Assembly (NCBI GenBank): GCA_050732995.1
Contig: JBOHSA010000175.1
Location: 1 to 6,219 of the forward strand
Length of the DNA: 6,219 nt
Source of the DNA: JBOHSA01 sp050732995
Lineage (GTDB): Bacteria > Gemmatimonadota > Gemmatimonadetes > Gemmatimonadales > GWC2-71-9
Direction: 5' to 3'
Positions within the stretch are counted from its first letter, which is position 1, and every line of letters begins with the position of its first letter. This document shows, piece after piece, positions 5,089 through 6,219 of the stretch. The notes beneath the pieces were generated by a model, which worked only from the letters and a program-made list of their open reading frames with translations, did no database searches and was not told the origin of the DNA. Both the position numbers and the translations under genes were made by a program.

Positions 5089-5409
5089 CTAGTCGACCGT
5101 AATCGCGGCCGACTCCGTGACCGAAAAGCCGTTGTCGCCGGTCCAGTGGAACGCGAGGGTGCCGCTCTCGGTGGCGATCGTCGAGAACACGATGAATGGA
5201 TTGGCGGCGATCGCCGGGTGGAGGTCGGCGCGGAAGATTTCCGTGCCGTTGTAGGTGCACACGAACCGCCTGATGAGGTCGCGCGGGATCAGCGCGCCGA
5301 GCTGGGTGCGGCGATACCCGGTCTCCATCGGATGCGAGACGAGCGCCTTGATCTCGATGACCTCGCCGCGCTTGGCCCGGGCCGGCACGTTGATCAGTGC
5401 GCTGGCCAC
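5089..5409 (-). CDS. soxZ: Thiosulfate oxidation carrier subunit SoxZ
   Basis: A 106-residue protein, the expected length of SoxZ, the scaffold partner that holds SoxY in the periplasmic carrier complex. Diagnostic text: KRGEVIEIKALVSHPMETGYRR (13-34), IPRDLIRRFVCTYNGTEIFRADLHPAIAANPF (41-72) and LAFHWTGDNGFSVTESAAITVD at the C terminus. It has an immunoglobulin-like beta fold and, as is normal, no signal peptide, being exported with Tat-bearing SoxY. The start is a GTG two bases after the soxY stop, giving the family N terminus MASALINVPARAKRG; a much longer open frame continues upstream across soxY but is a shadow. Close spacing indicates translational coupling with soxY. Confidence 0.94.
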   Translation of the reverse strand: MASALINVPARAKRGEVIEIKALVSHPMETGYRRTQLGALIPRDLIRRFVCTYNGTEIFRADLHPAIAANPFIVFSTIATESGTLAFHWTGDNGFSVTESAAITVD

Positions 5410-5411
5410 GC

Positions 5412-5888
5412 CTAGATCCCGTCTTCCAGACACGCCGCGAGGGTCACCACGATGCCGGCGCTGTCGGACCAGAACGAGCCATCGCTCAGCTCGCTGATCG
5501 CGACCACGGTCTGCGAGTCGGCGAGCCGGATGCGAGTCGCCACGCGCGCCCGCCCGGCGCGCGGCCCGAGGCGAAAGCTCACGACGTCGGGCTGCGGGTT
5601 CTTTTCCGTGAAGACGTGAATGGCCCTCACGTGGTCGGCCCCGGTCATCGGGCTCTCGACGCTGACCGCGAGGGGCACGGCGTTGCCGTTCTCGACGAGC
5701 GGCGGCAACTCGAGCGTCACCTTGCCCGTGTTGACGCGAGCCGAGCCCACCACTTTGCGGATGGCCTCCTGCATCGCCGCGGGTGTCGCGCGCGCCGGCT
5801 CGACCGCGATGACCGCCCCGAGCCCCAGACCGGCCGCGACACCCCCGGCGGCCAGCAGGAATTCGCGGCGGGAAGTGTGTCGTTCCAT
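5412..5888 (-). CDS. soxY: SoxY-type thiosulfate carrier subunit with non-classical C terminus
   Basis: A 158-residue periplasmic sulfur carrier. The N terminus has a Tat signal, SRREFLLAAGG (6-16), followed by a hydrophobic stretch and a likely cleavage near Ala-Arg-Ala (32-34). The mature part shows SoxY text: VTLELPPLVENGNAVPLAVSVESPM (57-81), HVRAIHVFTEKNPQPDVVSFRLGPRAG (86-112), TRIRLADSQTVVAISELSDGSFW (118-140). Classical SoxY ends in GGCGG, whose cysteine carries the sulfur substrate; here the tail is TLAACLEDGI with Cys153, the only cysteine, six residues from the end. Other frames do not restore GGCGG, so it is not a simple frameshift. A GAGGGA Shine-Dalgarno lies four bases before the ATG, and the soxX stop directly abuts it. 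Cys153 is probably still the carrier residue, but this is inference. Confidence 0.9.
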   Translation of the reverse strand: MERHTSRREFLLAAGGVAAGLGLGAVIAVEPARATPAAMQEAIRKVVGSARVNTGKVTLELPPLVENGNAVPLAVSVESPMTGADHVRAIHVFTEKNPQPDVVSFRLGPRAGRARVATRIRLADSQTVVAISELSDGSFWSDSAGIVVTLAACLEDGI

Positions 5889-6219
5889 TCAGTCCCTCAA
5901 CGTCATCAAGAAGGCTACCACGTCCTCGATCTGCTCCGCGCTCAGGACGGGCTTTCCCCGCCAGGCCGGCGCCACCCGCACCAGCCCTTCGGTCCCATGA
6001 TACGCCGGCATGATCGTCGTCGGGTTGATCCGGCCGGACTCGACGATCCTGAGCCGCAGTTGGCCCTCGGACCACCGCTTGCCGGCTCCCGCGAGATCGG
6101 GCGCAAGATTGCCCTGGAACCGCTCCTCCGGGAACGGCCCGCTGTGACAGAGCAGGCACAGACCGACCTGGCGGTTGGCGACGATCGCGCGGCCACGCGC
6201 GGGATCGCCTTTGGCGCCG
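5889..6219 (-). CDS. soxX: Sulfur oxidation c-type cytochrome SoxX (5' end outside the window)
   Basis: The frame is open to the right edge and gives 109 C-terminal residues of SoxX, the monoheme partner of SoxA. In the visible part, the heme site is CLLCH (residues 21-25 of the fragment) and the likely axial Met70 lies in NPTTIMPAYH. Further family features are GNLAPDLAGAGKRWSEGQLRLRIVESGRINP (36-66), GLVRVAPAWRGKPVLSAEQIEDVVAFLMTL (78-107) and the preceding GDPARGRAIVANRQVG. The start codon and signal peptide must lie beyond 6219. The stop TGA (5891-5889) directly abuts the soxY ATG. Frame-based listings that need a start codon miss this gene. Confidence 0.93.
   Translation of the reverse strand, partial: GAKGDPARGRAIVANRQVGLCLLCHSGPFPEERFQGNLAPDLAGAGKRWSEGQLRLRIVESGRINPTTIMPAYHGTEGLVRVAPAWRGKPVLSAEQIEDVVAFLMTLRD
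5892..5901 (-). promoter_or_regulatory. soxY ribosome binding site inside the soxX end
   Basis: In transcript order GTTGAGGGAC ends with the core GAGGGA and is followed by the soxX stop TGA and immediately by the soxY ATG. The site lies within the last soxX codons, so soxX and soxY are translationally coupled. Confidence 0.6.

Noticed and set aside
5089..6159. A 356-codon minus-strand frame as one gene
   Set aside because: Only its last 106 codons are real (SoxZ). The upstream part lies in another phase over soxX and soxY and is Arg/Gly-rich filler.

Overview
The window is strongly GC-rich and tightly packed, with GTG starts, a third-position G/C preference and long spurious antisense frames. 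The gene set (a Sox sulfur-oxidation cluster, a luciferase-like flavin/F420 oxidoreductase, an AhpD-like protein with an apparent selenocysteine, and a stand-alone N-formylglutamate amidohydrolase) suggests a soil or groundwater bacterium of a high-GC lineage such as Candidatus Rokubacteria/Methylomirabilota or a proteobacterium. This is inference; no rRNA or taxonomic marker is present.

Layout. (1) 4-1740, minus strand: a GNAT acetyltransferase (GTG start at 1740), then a fold-type I PLP aminotransferase of the LysN/MocR-like clade, 30 bases apart and probably co-transcribed from a near-consensus sigma70 promoter at 1770-1797. (2) 1741-1886: a divergent intergenic region holding that promoter and a perfect 7-bp inverted repeat at 1822-1841. 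(3) 1887-4212, plus strand: an N-formylglutamate amidohydrolase-family protein; an AhpD/carboxymuconolactone decarboxylase-family protein whose frame is interrupted by one TGA exactly where the second redox cysteine of CxxC belongs; and a luciferase-like (LLM) oxidoreductase. (4) 4225-6219, minus strand, convergent with region 3: soxX (5' end beyond the window), soxY, soxZ and soxA, the first three nearly gap-free.

The main discovery is the AhpD-like gene at 2793-3311. Ordinary gene calling ends it at codon 80 (TGA, 3030-3032). The same frame stays open for 92 more codons of recognisable family sequence, giving a 172-residue protein with a C-R-Y-U motif. A 7-bp hairpin with a G-first loop lies at the distance from the UGA expected of a bacterial SECIS element. 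The simplest reading is an AhpD-like selenoprotein encoded just ahead of an LLM oxidoreductase, possibly a small redox unit.

The Sox genes encode the cytochrome SoxXA and the carrier SoxYZ of periplasmic thiosulfate oxidation. SoxY lacks the classical GGCGG carrier tail: its only cysteine sits in an AAC-LEDGI tail. soxB is not found after soxA, where it often lies. The soxZ-soxA junction carries two GC-rich hairpins and unusual G-runs. No tRNA, rRNA, CRISPR array, insertion sequence or convincing rho-independent terminator was seen.
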